64,000 bases of DNA from Helicobacter sp. (GCF_017502485.1 NZ_JAFVUX010000011.1:1-64000); one strand, 5' to 3'; counted from the stretch's first letter, positions 9,098-18,255 are shown. The notes: a model not told the origin generated them from the sequence alone. A program made the numbers and translations.

Positions 9098-9523
9098 ATG
9101 AGACTCTACCACAACACCACCAAAGCCTTTAGCATCATAAGTATAGTGGGACTACTTAGCATAGCTAGCACCTTTAGCGCGTGCTACAAGCCAGCAATCC
9201 CCACCCAAGATCCAAATGCTTTAGGCGTGAAAATTTATCGAGGAAAATCTTCGCTTAAAGATTGCACCTATCTCAGAGAATCTTCAGGTATTGTCAATAC
9301 AAAGGGTTATGGCATTAAGCTGCTTGCTGCCATAGCAGGCGCAGAAAATGACTTGCGCAACAAAGCTGCACGCTTTGGTGGGAATGCCGTACTTGTACTA
9401 CATACTGAGTCGCGCTACCTAGGGGGGGATTATCAGTTCAGAATGGGACTAGCAAACGATGCCATTTCTAACAAAATCGATGAATATATCATTTATGGCG
9501 AAGTGTATCACTGCAAGTTTTAA
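9098..9523 (+). CDS. DUF4156-like lipoprotein
   Basis: 141 residues with a lipoprotein signal (hydrophobic IISIVGLLSIASTFSAC, lipid Cys about residue 29). The mature part has GAENDLRNKAARFGGNAVLVLH, which resembles the NDLKNKA...GANAV block of DUF4156/RcsF-like small lipoproteins. A good ribosome site (AAGGAC) precedes ATG 9098. A run of seven G at 9422-9428 encodes part of LGGDY. Location is probably periplasmic face of a membrane; function unknown. Confidence 0.65.
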   Translation: MRLYHNTTKAFSIISIVGLLSIASTFSACYKPAIPTQDPNALGVKIYRGKSSLKDCTYLRESSGIVNTKGYGIKLLAAIAGAENDLRNKAARFGGNAVLVLHTESRYLGGDYQFRMGLANDAISNKIDEYIIYGEVYHCKF

Positions 9524-9599
9524 CATAGGCGCGTAGGCAAGCGTTAGATTTTTATGGCATTATTGCGCATTCAAAGCGAGATTTCGACAAGGAGATATG

Positions 9600-10340
9600 A
9601 TGAAAGCAAGCAAGATAAGTGCCCTATTGTATGCTTGTACGCTAGGACTTAGCGCGCTTAACGCCTATGATGCAAGCGTAGCCAAAAAACTCCTAGAGTC
9701 TAAAACCAAGCGCACACTGGAGATAGTGAGCTTTAGCCCGCTAGATTCTAGCAATTTATTTCTGCTCGTTATCCAAGATAAGCTAAATGGTTATAAAACA
9801 CTCTTTATAAGCGATGAGAAGCAGCAGAATCTAGTCGTAGCAAGCGCGTTTTTTAGCAGTGATGATACAGTAAGCAAACGCGTCTCCCAAGAGTTAAAAG
9901 CCATAAGCACGCATAATTTCAATACCCAAAACTCCGCCAAGCTAAACGCGCTCTTTGCCTCTATCCCTAAAGACTATGCCATAACCATAACCGGTGCTAC
10001 TCCTAAAAAGTTCTACATCGTATCAGATCCTATGTGTAGCCACTGTCAAGAGGAACTAGCACACATAGAAGAAAAGCTACAAACCCACACCATTGTAATG
10101 ATCCCTGTAGGACTACTTGGGCAAGACTCTCTATACAAAGCAGCAGATATTGCGCGCCAAATTCGCAGCACCAAAACCCCAAAAGAGCAGATCCAAATCC
10201 TGCGCAAAATCTATGCGCGCACCTATGCACCCACCACCGCAAATGATGAAATATATAGCAAAGTCATACGCGTAACTAATAGCATTAGAGATTCTAAGCT
10301 CATAGAGGGTGTGCCATTTATCTATGAAGCACTAGACTAG
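9600..10340 (+). CDS. Periplasmic DsbC/DsbG-like thiol-disulfide oxidoreductase
   Basis: 246 residues with a signal peptide (LLYACTLGLSALNAY). The active-site motif is CSHC in YIVSDPMCSHCQEELAHIEEKL, in a thioredoxin fold with a DsbC-like N-terminal dimerisation region; a cis-Pro loop is likely GVPFIYEAL at the C terminus. It sits between kdsB and the UPF0323 lipoprotein (one extra lipoprotein intervenes), matching the H. pylori HP0231 position as I recall it. ATG 9600 is 5 bases after AAGGAG; ATG 9597 is too close. Probable role: disulfide formation or isomerisation in exported proteins. Confidence 0.82.
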   Translation: MKASKISALLYACTLGLSALNAYDASVAKKLLESKTKRTLEIVSFSPLDSSNLFLLVIQDKLNGYKTLFISDEKQQNLVVASAFFSSDDTVSKRVSQELKAISTHNFNTQNSAKLNALFASIPKDYAITITGATPKKFYIVSDPMCSHCQEELAHIEEKLQTHTIVMIPVGLLGQDSLYKAADIARQIRSTKTPKEQIQILRKIYARTYAPTTANDEIYSKVIRVTNSIRDSKLIEGVPFIYEALD

Positions 10341-10365
10341 TAACTAGAATCTAAAAGGAGCAATG

Positions 10366-11073
10366 ATGAAAAAGCCTAAACATAGCACCATCTCATCACG
10401 CCACTTGCCATATAGGAAGATCGCGGATTTTGCGATGGTAGGTAGCAGTAGCGCGCTTGTGCTAGTCGCCCTACTAGGCTGTGATAATCCTAGAGATCGA
10501 GATGACTTTGTCAATAATTCTAGCAGTCAAGGTAGCCAAAGCCCACAACAAGCTATCAAGCAAGGGGCATTTGTCATCGTAGAAGAGCAGCTAGACGGGA
10601 GCTACAAGGTCCTAGAAGAATACCCAAGTGCCACTACGCGAGTAGTCGTGCGTGATAAGTCTGGGACAGAGCGGATTTTGAGTGATGAGGAAGTAAATGA
10701 AATCATCCAAAAAGAAGCCACGCGTGTAGAGAATGGTACAAGTGAGTTACTAGCTCCAGCTGGTAGCGGTGGGGGTGAGAGTGGTGGTGGCTTAGGACTA
10801 GGAGGTGCAATCCTAGCAAGTGCGGCAGGCGCGTTGCTAGGAAGTTACATTGGCAACAAGCTCTTTAATAACCCAAACTACCAGCAAAACAAACAACGCA
10901 CCTACAAATCCCCCCAAGCCTATGAGCGTAGCGCAAATAACTTCAAGCAAGGTAGCGCAAATACTCCACGAGCGGGCACAACACCAAACAATGCAAAAAG
11001 TGGATTTTACCAAAACAACGCCGCTAAAGGCGCACCAAGCCCACGCCCTGCGCAAGGTGGCTTTAGTAGCTAG
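10366..11073 (+). CDS. UPF0323 family lipoprotein
   Basis: 235 residues. After PYRKIADFAMVGSSSALVLVALLGC the lipid Cys is followed by a hydrophilic region, an acidic stretch (GAFVIVEEQLDGSYKVLEEY), a Gly-rich hydrophobic segment (GLGLGGAILASAAGALLGSYIGNKLF) and a low-complexity Asn/Gln/Ser tail ending GGFSS. This layout is that of UPF0323 lipoproteins, the neighbour of the HP0231-type Dsb gene in H. pylori. ATG 10366 is 5 bases after AAGGAG. Function unknown; the Gly-zipper segment suggests membrane association. Confidence 0.82.
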   Translation: MKKPKHSTISSRHLPYRKIADFAMVGSSSALVLVALLGCDNPRDRDDFVNNSSSQGSQSPQQAIKQGAFVIVEEQLDGSYKVLEEYPSATTRVVVRDKSGTERILSDEEVNEIIQKEATRVENGTSELLAPAGSGGGESGGGLGLGGAILASAAGALLGSYIGNKLFNNPNYQQNKQRTYKSPQAYERSANNFKQGSANTPRAGTTPNNAKSGFYQNNAAKGAPSPRPAQGGFSS

Positions 11074-11166
11074 CCTAAACCCAAAGCTACTAAAGCACAA
11101 CACTTGCATCATAAGTCCAAGCCCACGCACACACTGCGATTACAAAACCTTAAGGAGACTAGATCT

Positions 11167-11925
11167 ATGCTGCAATGCTTTGTCATAAACCTTGCCCATT
11201 CCCTTGATCGCAGAGCAAGTATGGAGGCAAATATCGCCACGCTTTTTGCCAAAGAGCCGCATTTGCAAGAAAAGCTTGCCTTTCATTTTTTCCAAGCTAT
11301 AACGCCTAAAGACATTAGAGAAAGTGGCTTTATCAAGCGGTATTGCCCATTTTGGGCTGGGGTGTATAAGGCTAGAGCAGTGCGAGAGACAGAGCTAGCG
11401 TGTTTTGCTTCTCACTATGCCTTGTGGCAAAAGTGCGTAGAATTAGGGCAAGGGATCATCGTGCTAGAAGATGATGTGAGCTTTTGCACTGGTTTTGGGG
11501 AGGGCGCGCAGGCAATCGCGCAAAGTCCCTATGAGTATGTGCGCCTAGCGTGGCGAACTTGGCATACGATGTATCTTGTAGCAGAGCATTTCGCCCTAGC
11601 TCCCAAGCTTATGCTAGGCACATCAGGCTACTATATCTCTCCAAGCGGTGCGGCAAAGCTCATAAAAGGTGCGGAGAAAATCTTTGTCGCGGTGGATTAT
11701 TATATGAGCTTTTCTTACTTGCATAATGTCGCTGAAATGCTCTACCTTCCACATATCACAGAAATCAACGAGCTAGATGAGTTCTCCACCATAGGCAAGC
11801 CAGAGCACCAGCCAAAGGATAGGAGCTTCTATTACCGCTTCGTGCTACTGCGCGAGCTACATAGATTCTACCGCGATATGCGTATGAGACTTTTTAGCCA
11901 AAAGTTCTTGCGCGCGTGCAAGTAG
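11167..11925 (+). CDS. Glycosyltransferase family 25 (LPS galactosyltransferase-like)
   Basis: 252 residues. N-terminal FVINLAHSLDRRASMEANI and ELACFASHYALWQKCVELGQ followed by IIVLEDDVSF are diagnostic of GT25, with EDD as the metal-binding site. Members add beta-linked galactose or similar sugars to lipopolysaccharide. ATG 11167 has AAGGAG nine bases upstream; the longer frame from 11104 lacks a site. It heads a group of surface-sugar genes with the acetyltransferase and dehydrogenase that follow. Confidence 0.9.
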   Translation: MLQCFVINLAHSLDRRASMEANIATLFAKEPHLQEKLAFHFFQAITPKDIRESGFIKRYCPFWAGVYKARAVRETELACFASHYALWQKCVELGQGIIVLEDDVSFCTGFGEGAQAIAQSPYEYVRLAWRTWHTMYLVAEHFALAPKLMLGTSGYYISPSGAAKLIKGAEKIFVAVDYYMSFSYLHNVAEMLYLPHITEINELDEFSTIGKPEHQPKDRSFYYRFVLLRELHRFYRDMRMRLFSQKFLRACK

Positions 11926-11946
11926 CCTAGCCAAAGGGTAGTAGCA

Positions 11947-12528
11947 GTGCGGGAAGTAAATGGTGCATTGATCCACACAAGTAGCGTGATTGATAGCAAT
12001 GTAGCAATAGGCGCAGGGAGTAAAATCTGGCATTTTTGCCATATTTTGCAAGGTAGCGTGATAGGGCGTGATTGTGTCATCGGGCAGAATTGTTGCATAG
12101 GTATGCGCGTATCTATCGGTAATGGCTGCAAAATCCAAAACAATGTAAGTATTTATGAGGGTGTAGAAGTGCGCGATGAAGTATTCATAGGACCAAGCGT
12201 GGTATTTACTAATGTCCTAACCCCACGCGCTTTCATCAATCGCAAAAGCGAGTTTCTCCCTACAATCTTGCACAAAGGTTGCTCTATTGGCGCAAATGCC
12301 ACAATACTTTGCGGTATAGAAATAGGCGAGTTTGCACTCATTGGCGCAGGGAGTGTGGTGCTAGAATCTGTGCCAAACTTCGCACTTATGGTGGGTAATC
12401 CTGCTAGGCTCATTGGCTTTGTGGATAAGTCTGGGGCTAGGCTTAGGTTTGATAGCAGAGGGAGAGCTAGAAGTGAGTATGATGGGGGCTACTATATGCT
12501 AGAAAATGGTGTCGTGCGTGAGATCTAA
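11947..12528 (+). CDS. WbpD/WlbB-like N-acetyltransferase (left-handed beta-helix)
   Basis: 193 residues with many hexapeptide repeats (IGAGSKIW, VIGRDCVIG, VSIGNGCKI). SKIWHFCHI, QNNVSIYEGVEV, GPSVVFTNVLTPRAFI and GNPARLIGFVD identify the UDP-2-acetamido-3-amino-glucuronate N-acetyltransferase subgroup of the WbpD/WlbB type, which makes a diacetamido uronic acid for O-antigen or glycans. The start is GTG 11947 with AAAGGG upstream. It overlaps the following dehydrogenase frame, whose WbpA-like core would make the same pathway's first intermediate. WbpB/WbpE partners are not in this window. Confidence 0.88.
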   Translation: MREVNGALIHTSSVIDSNVAIGAGSKIWHFCHILQGSVIGRDCVIGQNCCIGMRVSIGNGCKIQNNVSIYEGVEVRDEVFIGPSVVFTNVLTPRAFINRKSEFLPTILHKGCSIGANATILCGIEIGEFALIGAGSVVLESVPNFALMVGNPARLIGFVDKSGARLRFDSRGRARSEYDGGYYMLENGVVREI

Positions 12529-14431
12529 AAAAAGGGATTTAGCTTTGCGTGATAAATCTTTGATCGCTTCACCGCACTTTCTCGATAGACGCTCAAGTCT
12601 TATCTCCTTGCGTGGCTCGCAAAGCAAAAGATACCGCTCGGCATTAGCCGATGTTTCTCTAGGAGTCCTAGAATCCCATAGCGGCTTTGATAAAACAGCC
12701 AAGATTGACAAACAGCTGACATCAAAAAACAGCCTTACCTTAAAATCCACAAACAGCCCCACTAGTAACTCCGCAACTCCTAGAATCCTTGAAGAAGAAA
12801 GTCAAGCGTTATTTTCCGCGAAGCAATCCTACTCTACGCAAGCAAAATCCATCAACCAATCGCGTGCTTTACCAAAAGCACGCAGTCTTGAAAGCGTGCA
12901 GGGGGATTGGGGGGTGAAAGGGGGGATAAGGAGTAGAGCCTGCCAAGCAGCCCCCTTATCCCCCCTTGAAAAGAACTCATCTAAAGTATCACTAGAATCT
13001 AGTGTGGATTGCCACGCAGTGCAAGCACCGCTTACAATGACAGAAAAACACGCTAAAAGCTCAAAAATGGATTCTAGGAAAAACGTCCAAAGTGTAAAAA
13101 CGCCAGCAAAGGATTCTAGGATTTGCGATGAGAAAACAAGGCAAAGTTGCAATTCCTTTAATAATGCCCAATCCACTAGTCCAAAGCCGATGCCCTACAC
13201 CATAGCTGTTATCGGTCTTGGCTATGTTGGACTGCCCCTAGCCCTAACCTTTGGCACAAAATACCCCACCATAGGATTTGACATAAACCCCACGCGAGTA
13301 AAAGAGCTACAAGAAAAGCTAGATTCTAGTGGCGAGTGTGGGCTACAAGACTTCCTGCAAGCCCCTTTAGTGCGCTTTAGTAGCAACCCAAACGATATAG
13401 CGCAAGCAACCATCTATCTAATCGCCGTGCCAACGCCTATTGCCAAAGACAAGCTCCCAGATCTCTCCTGCTTGCAAAGTGCGTGTGAGCTTGTGGGCTC
13501 TATGCTACAAGTGGGGGATATTGTCGTGTTTGAATCCACCACCTACCCCACTTGCACGCGCACTTTCTGTGCCCCCCTACTAGAATCTATCAGCAAGCTC
13601 CAACTAAATCGCGACTTCTTTGTGGGCTACTCACCAGAGCGCATAAATCCAGCTGACAAAATACACCGCCTAAGCCAAGTGGTAAAAATCACTTCAGGCT
13701 CTAATAAAGAGTCTGCTGCCACAATCGATAAACTTTATGCAAGCGTGATCCCTGCTGGCACGCATTGTGTCTCTAGCATAGAGATAGCTGAAGCGAGCAA
13801 AGCCCTAGAAAACGCGCAGCGCGATATCAATATTGCCTTTATGAATGAGGCATATATGCTCTTTGACACGCTTGAGCTTGATATGGCAGAGATTTTGCAA
13901 GCAGCGCGCACGAAGTGGAACTTCCTGCCATTTTACCCCGGGCTTGTGGGGGGGCATTGTATTAGTGTCGATCCCTACTATCTCTCCTATATTGCCGAGC
14001 TTAAGGGTTTTAGTCCAAAGCTTCTCACAAAAGCGCGCATAGTCAATGAAGCAATGCCCCACTTCATCGCTAGAAAGTTTGCCAAGCAGCTAGAATCTGC
14101 TGGGATTAGCCTGCAAGGAGCCAGGGTGCTTGTGGTAGGCTTTGCATTTAAAAAGGATTGCAGAGATATGCGCAACACCAAAGTCCCGCATTTATGCTAT
14201 GAGCTAGAATCTTTAGGCTTACAAGTAGAAGTGCTTGACTCGCTTATCGATAGAGATAGGGCAAAGCTAGAGTATGGCATTTGCGTGCTAGAATCTAAGC
14301 AGCTTATAGCAGCTAGCGGTGATAACAGCTATGATGGCGTGCTGTGTAATGTCCTGCACACTTGCGATGCGCGCATCGATCTTACAAGTCTCTGCAAGCC
14401 CCGCTATGCACTTATGTTTGTAAGCCCTTGA
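12506..14431 (+). CDS. UDP-HexNAc 6-dehydrogenase (WbpA/WecC family) with a repeat-derived N-terminal extension
   Basis: The conserved enzyme starts at ATG 13190 (MPYTIAVIGLGYVGLPLA, Rossmann motif) and runs 413 residues with FESTTYPTCTR, YSPERINPADK, the catalytic Cys in VGGHCISVDPYYL (residue 485 of the long frame) and the UDP-binding tail KKDCRDMRNTKV. It oxidises a UDP-N-acetylhexosamine to the uronic acid, a step before the WbpD-like acetyltransferase. The first 228 codons match no enzyme domain; they consist of low-complexity Ser/Lys text holding palindromic repeats at 12918-12967 and 13006-13041. Neither ATG 12506 nor ATG 13190 has a clear ribosome site, so the true start is open. Confidence 0.85.
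   Translation: MVSCVRSKKRDLALRDKSLIASPHFLDRRSSLISLRGSQSKRYRSALADVSLGVLESHSGFDKTAKIDKQLTSKNSLTLKSTNSPTSNSATPRILEEESQALFSAKQSYSTQAKSINQSRALPKARSLESVQGDWGVKGGIRSRACQAAPLSPLEKNSSKVSLESSVDCHAVQAPLTMTEKHAKSSKMDSRKNVQSVKTPAKDSRICDEKTRQSCNSFNNAQSTSPKPMPYTIAVIGLGYVGLPLALTFGTKYPTIGFDINPTRVKELQEKLDSSGECGLQDFLQAPLVRFSSNPNDIAQATIYLIAVPTPIAKDKLPDLSCLQSACELVGSMLQVGDIVVFESTTYPTCTRTFCAPLLESISKLQLNRDFFVGYSPERINPADKIHRLSQVVKITSGSNKESAATIDKLYASVIPAGTHCVSSIEIAEASKALENAQRDINIAFMNEAYMLFDTLELDMAEILQAARTKWNFLPFYPGLVGGHCISVDPYYLSYIAELKGFSPKLLTKARIVNEAMPHFIARKFAKQLESAGISLQGARVLVVGFAFKKDCRDMRNTKVPHLCYELESLGLQVEVLDSLIDRDRAKLEYGICVLESKQLIAASGDNSYDGVLCNVLHTCDARIDLTSLCKPRYALMFVSP
12918..12967. repeat. 14-base perfect inverted repeat in the dehydrogenase extension
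   Basis: AAGGGGGGATAAGG (12918-12931) pairs exactly with CCTTATCCCCCCTT (12954-12967) around a 22-base loop. It lies in the in-frame N-terminal extension. The length and G/C-rich arms suggest a small mobile or structural element different from the GTCATTGCGAG family. Confidence 0.8.
13006..13041. repeat. GTCATTGCGAG-family palindromic repeat inside a coding frame
   Basis: GGATTGCCACG ... CTTACAATGAC, inverse orientation, with two changes from the consensus right end. It encodes VDCHAVQAPLTMT in the dehydrogenase extension. Compare VDSMDCHDFANAKSRND encoded by the copy at 60579 in the mod gene. A more diverged copy may lie at 12801-12829. Confidence 0.75.
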
Positions 14432-14456
14432 CAAGGTGCGTGTTTTTCCATAAAAT
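14428..14456 (+). promoter_or_regulatory. Sigma70 promoter of tRNA-Asn
   Basis: TTGACA (14428-14433), a 17-base spacer and TAAAAT (14451-14456), 31 bases before the tRNA. The -35 box overlaps the stop codon of the upstream dehydrogenase. Confidence 0.8.
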
Positions 14457-14487
14457 TCGCGTTTTACTTCCAGATGCTAAGACAGAT

Positions 14488-14562
14488 TCCGGATTAGCTC
14501 AGCGGTAGAGTAGGCGGCTGTTAACCGCTTGGTCGCAGGTTCGAATCCTGCATCCGGAGCCA
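14488..14562 (+). tRNA. tRNA-Asn (GTT)
   Basis: A 75-base cloverleaf. The acceptor TCCGGAT pairs with ATCCGGA, the D-loop carries AGCTCAGCGGTAGAG, the anticodon loop CTGTTAA gives GTT (Asn), the T-arm has GGTTCGAATCC, and the 3' end is encoded GCCA. Confidence 0.97.
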
Positions 14563-14611
14563 CTTCTTTCTACTTTTACACTCTACGCTAGATTCTACTT
14601 CAAGGACATTG

Positions 14612-15895
14612 ATGAAAACTCCACATATTGTATTTCTGGGTGCTGGGTATGCGACTCTCTCTTGTATCGCTAATTTGCCAAAGTCAATTTATAGCACTGC
14701 TAGATGGACGCTTATCACAAAAGATTCTATACATTATGAAAGTATCTTGCTACACGAAGTCGCAAGTGGCTATAAAGATAAAGAGATTTTACATAAGCTA
14801 GAAGATATTCTCCCAAAAGACATAGAAATCGTGCAAGACTGCGTGCGTACAATCAATGCCTCTAGCAAGCAAATTGTCTGCGAGCGCGCCACATATAGCT
14901 ATGATATACTGATCCTTGGACTAGGCTTTGCTAGCGATAGCTTTGGCATAAGTGGTGTGAGTGCATATGCCCTGCCACTTACAAACTACCACCAAGCCAA
15001 AGCCATCCGCGCTAAGATAGAAGCAAATCTCCAAGCCTATAAACATACTAATGATGAACGGTATTTGCGCTTTGTGGTATGCGGTGGGGGGTTTAGCGGG
15101 TGTGAGCTTGTGGCAACTCTCGCCCAAGAGATCCCAAAGCAAGCAAAAAAACTAGGCATACAAGAAGCCGTAGAATGTGTGTGCATAGAAGCCCTAGATA
15201 ATGTGCTACCGATGTTCTCACCCAATCTAGCGCAAAAGGGACGCGCGTATTTAGAGAAACTAGGGGTAAGGGTGCTTAGTGCTAGCAAAATCCTAAGCGT
15301 GCTAGAAAATGGTGTACAAATCGCGTGTGGAAATGAGCAAGGGCAAAATGGTCCGCAAACTACACTTATAGAGTCTTTTTGCACAATATGGACAGCAGGA
15401 GTGCAAGGCAACCTAGTCATCGCTAATTCTTTTGGCACGCCAAAATCAAAGCTTATCACCACCCCATATCTCCACCCAAAACCCCTAGAATCTAACGACT
15501 CTAATGCCACTAAAGCCAAAGACTCTAGCACGGATATAGATGTAGATTCTATCTTCGTGCTAGGGGATTGTGGGGCACTGCTAGATGAGAAAACACAGCG
15601 ATTCTACCCACCAACTGCCCAGTTAGCCCAGCAGCAAGGGATCTACCTAGCCCGCATTCTCCCTAGCTATATACAGCAAGTCAAAACTACCAGCACACTA
15701 GAATCTACGACGCCCCTAGATTCTAGCGCACCAATTCCGCCATTTTCCTACAAGCCACAGGGCACAATCTGCTCACTAGGATACTGCTATGGCATAGGTG
15801 AAGTCGCTGGGCGCGAAGTTTCTGGGCTTATCGCCATAGCCATAAAACGCGCCATAGAGTGGCGATGGCGCAGAAGTATCAAGGTAAACAAATAG
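14612..15895 (+). CDS. FAD-dependent pyridine-nucleotide oxidoreductase (NDH-2-like)
   Basis: 427 residues. Two Rossmann motifs are present: IVFLGAGYATLSC near the start for FAD and FVVCGGGFSGCELVATLA near residue 155 for NAD(P)H. IFVLGDCGAL binds the FAD ribityl chain. The overall layout with a short C-terminal amphipathic end (IAIAIKRAIEWRWRRSIKVNK) resembles type II NADH:quinone oxidoreductases, which pass electrons from NADH to quinone at the inner membrane without proton pumping. A Ser/Asp/Thr-rich insertion near residues 300-315 contains TAGAATC motifs. ATG 14612 follows AAGGA. The electron acceptor is inferred. Confidence 0.85.
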   Translation: MKTPHIVFLGAGYATLSCIANLPKSIYSTARWTLITKDSIHYESILLHEVASGYKDKEILHKLEDILPKDIEIVQDCVRTINASSKQIVCERATYSYDILILGLGFASDSFGISGVSAYALPLTNYHQAKAIRAKIEANLQAYKHTNDERYLRFVVCGGGFSGCELVATLAQEIPKQAKKLGIQEAVECVCIEALDNVLPMFSPNLAQKGRAYLEKLGVRVLSASKILSVLENGVQIACGNEQGQNGPQTTLIESFCTIWTAGVQGNLVIANSFGTPKSKLITTPYLHPKPLESNDSNATKAKDSSTDIDVDSIFVLGDCGALLDEKTQRFYPPTAQLAQQQGIYLARILPSYIQQVKTTSTLESTTPLDSSAPIPPFSYKPQGTICSLGYCYGIGEVAGREVSGLIAIAIKRAIEWRWRRSIKVNK

Positions 15896-16130
15896 CCCTA
15901 GAGTCTCTAGACTCTAGTCGCCTATGGATACTAAAGCGACATTTGCCACACCACCGATCACAATGGCAAAGAGATAGAATCTAAAAGCCTAGACGCTATC
16001 TCTTTGCTCGTGGCAGGACTTTTGCGCTAAAATGGGGCTTTGTGAGTCGAGTCAAGGACGCATACTTAAAGCTATGTAGCCACCGATTTATCACTACAAT
16101 GGCTTTTTAGTCAAAAGCCAACACATCTAA

Positions 16131-18137
16131 CTAGAATCCAAGTGCTAGCTTCATATAGTAGCTTCTCCCCGGCTCATAAATTCTCGTAGTAGGAGCTAGC
16201 CCGCCTACCATCACCCCAGATTTAGAAAGATGATAACTATAAAGCGCGTTAGTTAGATTCTCCACTCCGCAAAGCAGGCTAAAATTCTTGCGCTTATAGC
16301 CACCATAAATGCTTAAAGTAGCAAAGCCCAAGCTCGCCCCAAAGTCCTTGCCAATAACATTGCCATAGTCTTTAGCATAGCGACTTTGCGCAGCATTAGC
16401 CAACATATCTGCACGCGCTAGAAACCCTCTATGCTCGAGCCACAAAGACACTTGTGCTTGTAGCGGAGCTACTTGGGGCAGTGGTGCTCCTGCTAGCAGT
16501 CCGGATCTTGTAGTGAGATTTTGCCCATAGGTGTAGGCAAGCGAGCCAGAGATGTAAAGAAGCCCAAAAGCCCCATACTTTGCCTCAAGCTCTGTTCCTG
16601 CTAGCAGTGCATTAGTATTAAACGCGTTTGTTCCATTTGCGTAGTGCAGGGCGATATAGTCCCACATATACGCACTATATAAAGATGCTTGCAAGGAAAA
16701 ATTCTCTCTCTTATATGCAGTAGCAGCATCTAGCTGGAGGTTGCTCTCTTGCTTCAAGCCCATACCATTGCCCTTGGTTCGCTCCCAAAAGTCTGGGCTT
16801 CTCTGCGCCAAGCCAAGCCCTATAAAATACGAAAAACCACCCCTTTCATATTGGTAGCGAGCAAAACCACTACCTAGATGATTGCTAGTAGATTCTGCGG
16901 TACTAGCTTTATGTGTTAGTGCATAGTCATACCTCGCGCCAAAATACACACTAGAAGCAGAATCTAGCTGCGCATAAGAGCCTTGCATAAAGATAGAGGC
17001 ATAATTGAAGTGGAATTGTGGCTTGTAGGCTTGAGATAGGATAGCATTTGCCTCATTGATAGAAGACTTACTGCCAGAAGTGCGTAGTTTTTGATCATCA
17101 TACGCATAGCTTGCGCCTAGATAGAGTGTAAGTGCATAACTTAGGTAAAGTGTGAGCTCAGCGCGTGCGTTGGCATTGGTGCGCTTTGGGTTGCTTAGCC
17201 GATAGTCTGCACTAGCTTGCCTATGGGAGAAATTATCCATAATGTGATCAACTTCGTGCCACGAAGCACGCACATCAAGCCACCTTACAATTTCGCTTTG
17301 AAACTGCTGCTGTGCCTTTAGGCTAAAGGATAAGCGATCAAATGTGCGTGCGTCCATTGCCCTGTCTTGGTAGGATGAAAACCCTCTACCTATATCTATA
17401 TCAAACTCTATGCCTGTGTATTTAGTGGGCGTGAGTGTAGCGATTAAACTTGCGGACTCACGCTTATAAGCAGAGTGTGTGGCACTCCCCCCACTAAAGC
17501 TAGTGCTCCCTGTGCGATAGTCTCCGCTCTCATAGCGGCTTGCAATTGCGCGCAGCGAGCCGTATTTGCCCCCAGTAAGTGCGCTTGCGTGCAAATCTAA
17601 GCGATCAAAGCTCCCTGCTAGCACACTTGTATCCGCTTGCAAAGTGTTATGATCTAGTATTGTAATATCGCGCATAAACACCGCTCCACCGCTTATAAGC
17701 GACCCCCATCGCACATCTTGGGGACCTTTGATTAGTAGGATATGGTCATAATTCTCTGGGAAAATGTAGGTAACACTTGTGTCCATTCTACCCCCGCAAG
17801 CACCCTGCAAACTGCCACCATCAAGCAAGATCGGCACGCGTGAAGCCCCTTGAGAGCGGAATAACACCTCACTTCCTAAGCCACCTTTACGCACCATAGA
17901 AAAGCCCGGCACATATAAAAGCGACTTTGCTATATCGCCAGAATGTAGCAGGGCATCTTTGGCTGCTAAAATCTGCTCACTTTGCATAGGTGTGCGCGTA
18001 GCGGTAGTATAGACAGGAGGTAGCGACTTAGGGCTAGAATCTAGCCGAGATTCTAGCTTGGACCACAGACTAGAAGTTTGGCTAGCATTTGTAGCAAAAG
18101 GCAGGACTGCAAGCATTACTAGGTGTTGGATACGCAT
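16131..18137 (-). CDS. TonB-dependent outer membrane receptor, OprC/NosA-like (probable copper)
   Basis: 668 residues, with a signal peptide (LVMLAVLPFATNAS), a plug domain (residues about 40-170: ALLHSGDIAKSLLYVPGF, VLFRSQGASRVPILLDG, ILLIKGPQDVRWGS) and a 22-strand-type barrel ending in ...YYMKLALGF. GACGGRMDTSVTYIFPENY in the plug matches the CGGRMD signature of OprC/NosA copper receptors as I remember it. It would import copper or a copper chelate using TonB energy. It stands alone; no adjacent TonB. An AGGAGG ribosome site precedes ATG 18137. Confidence 0.85.
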   Translation of the reverse strand: MRIQHLVMLAVLPFATNASQTSSLWSKLESRLDSSPKSLPPVYTTATRTPMQSEQILAAKDALLHSGDIAKSLLYVPGFSMVRKGGLGSEVLFRSQGASRVPILLDGGSLQGACGGRMDTSVTYIFPENYDHILLIKGPQDVRWGSLISGGAVFMRDITILDHNTLQADTSVLAGSFDRLDLHASALTGGKYGSLRAIASRYESGDYRTGSTSFSGGSATHSAYKRESASLIATLTPTKYTGIEFDIDIGRGFSSYQDRAMDARTFDRLSFSLKAQQQFQSEIVRWLDVRASWHEVDHIMDNFSHRQASADYRLSNPKRTNANARAELTLYLSYALTLYLGASYAYDDQKLRTSGSKSSINEANAILSQAYKPQFHFNYASIFMQGSYAQLDSASSVYFGARYDYALTHKASTAESTSNHLGSGFARYQYERGGFSYFIGLGLAQRSPDFWERTKGNGMGLKQESNLQLDAATAYKRENFSLQASLYSAYMWDYIALHYANGTNAFNTNALLAGTELEAKYGAFGLLYISGSLAYTYGQNLTTRSGLLAGAPLPQVAPLQAQVSLWLEHRGFLARADMLANAAQSRYAKDYGNVIGKDFGASLGFATLSIYGGYKRKNFSLLCGVENLTNALYSYHLSKSGVMVGGLAPTTRIYEPGRSYYMKLALGF

Positions 18138-18255
18138 AAATCCTCCTTGAGCAGATTCTCATTTGGCAAACATTATACAAAGAAACAAAAAAAACGCAAG
18201 AAGCCTAGCAGTCTCTTGCAAAAGTTTTTTCATATTGGCTTCATAGAAATACTGC

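Noticed and set aside
9422-9428. G7 run in the DUF4156-like lipoprotein as phase-variation site
   Set aside because: Short for slippage in this group and inside a conserved Gly-Gly; not reported as a finding.
12499-12762. Minus-strand frame over the dehydrogenase extension
   Set aside because: Made of repeat-derived text; no start signal; antisense to an open plus-strand frame.
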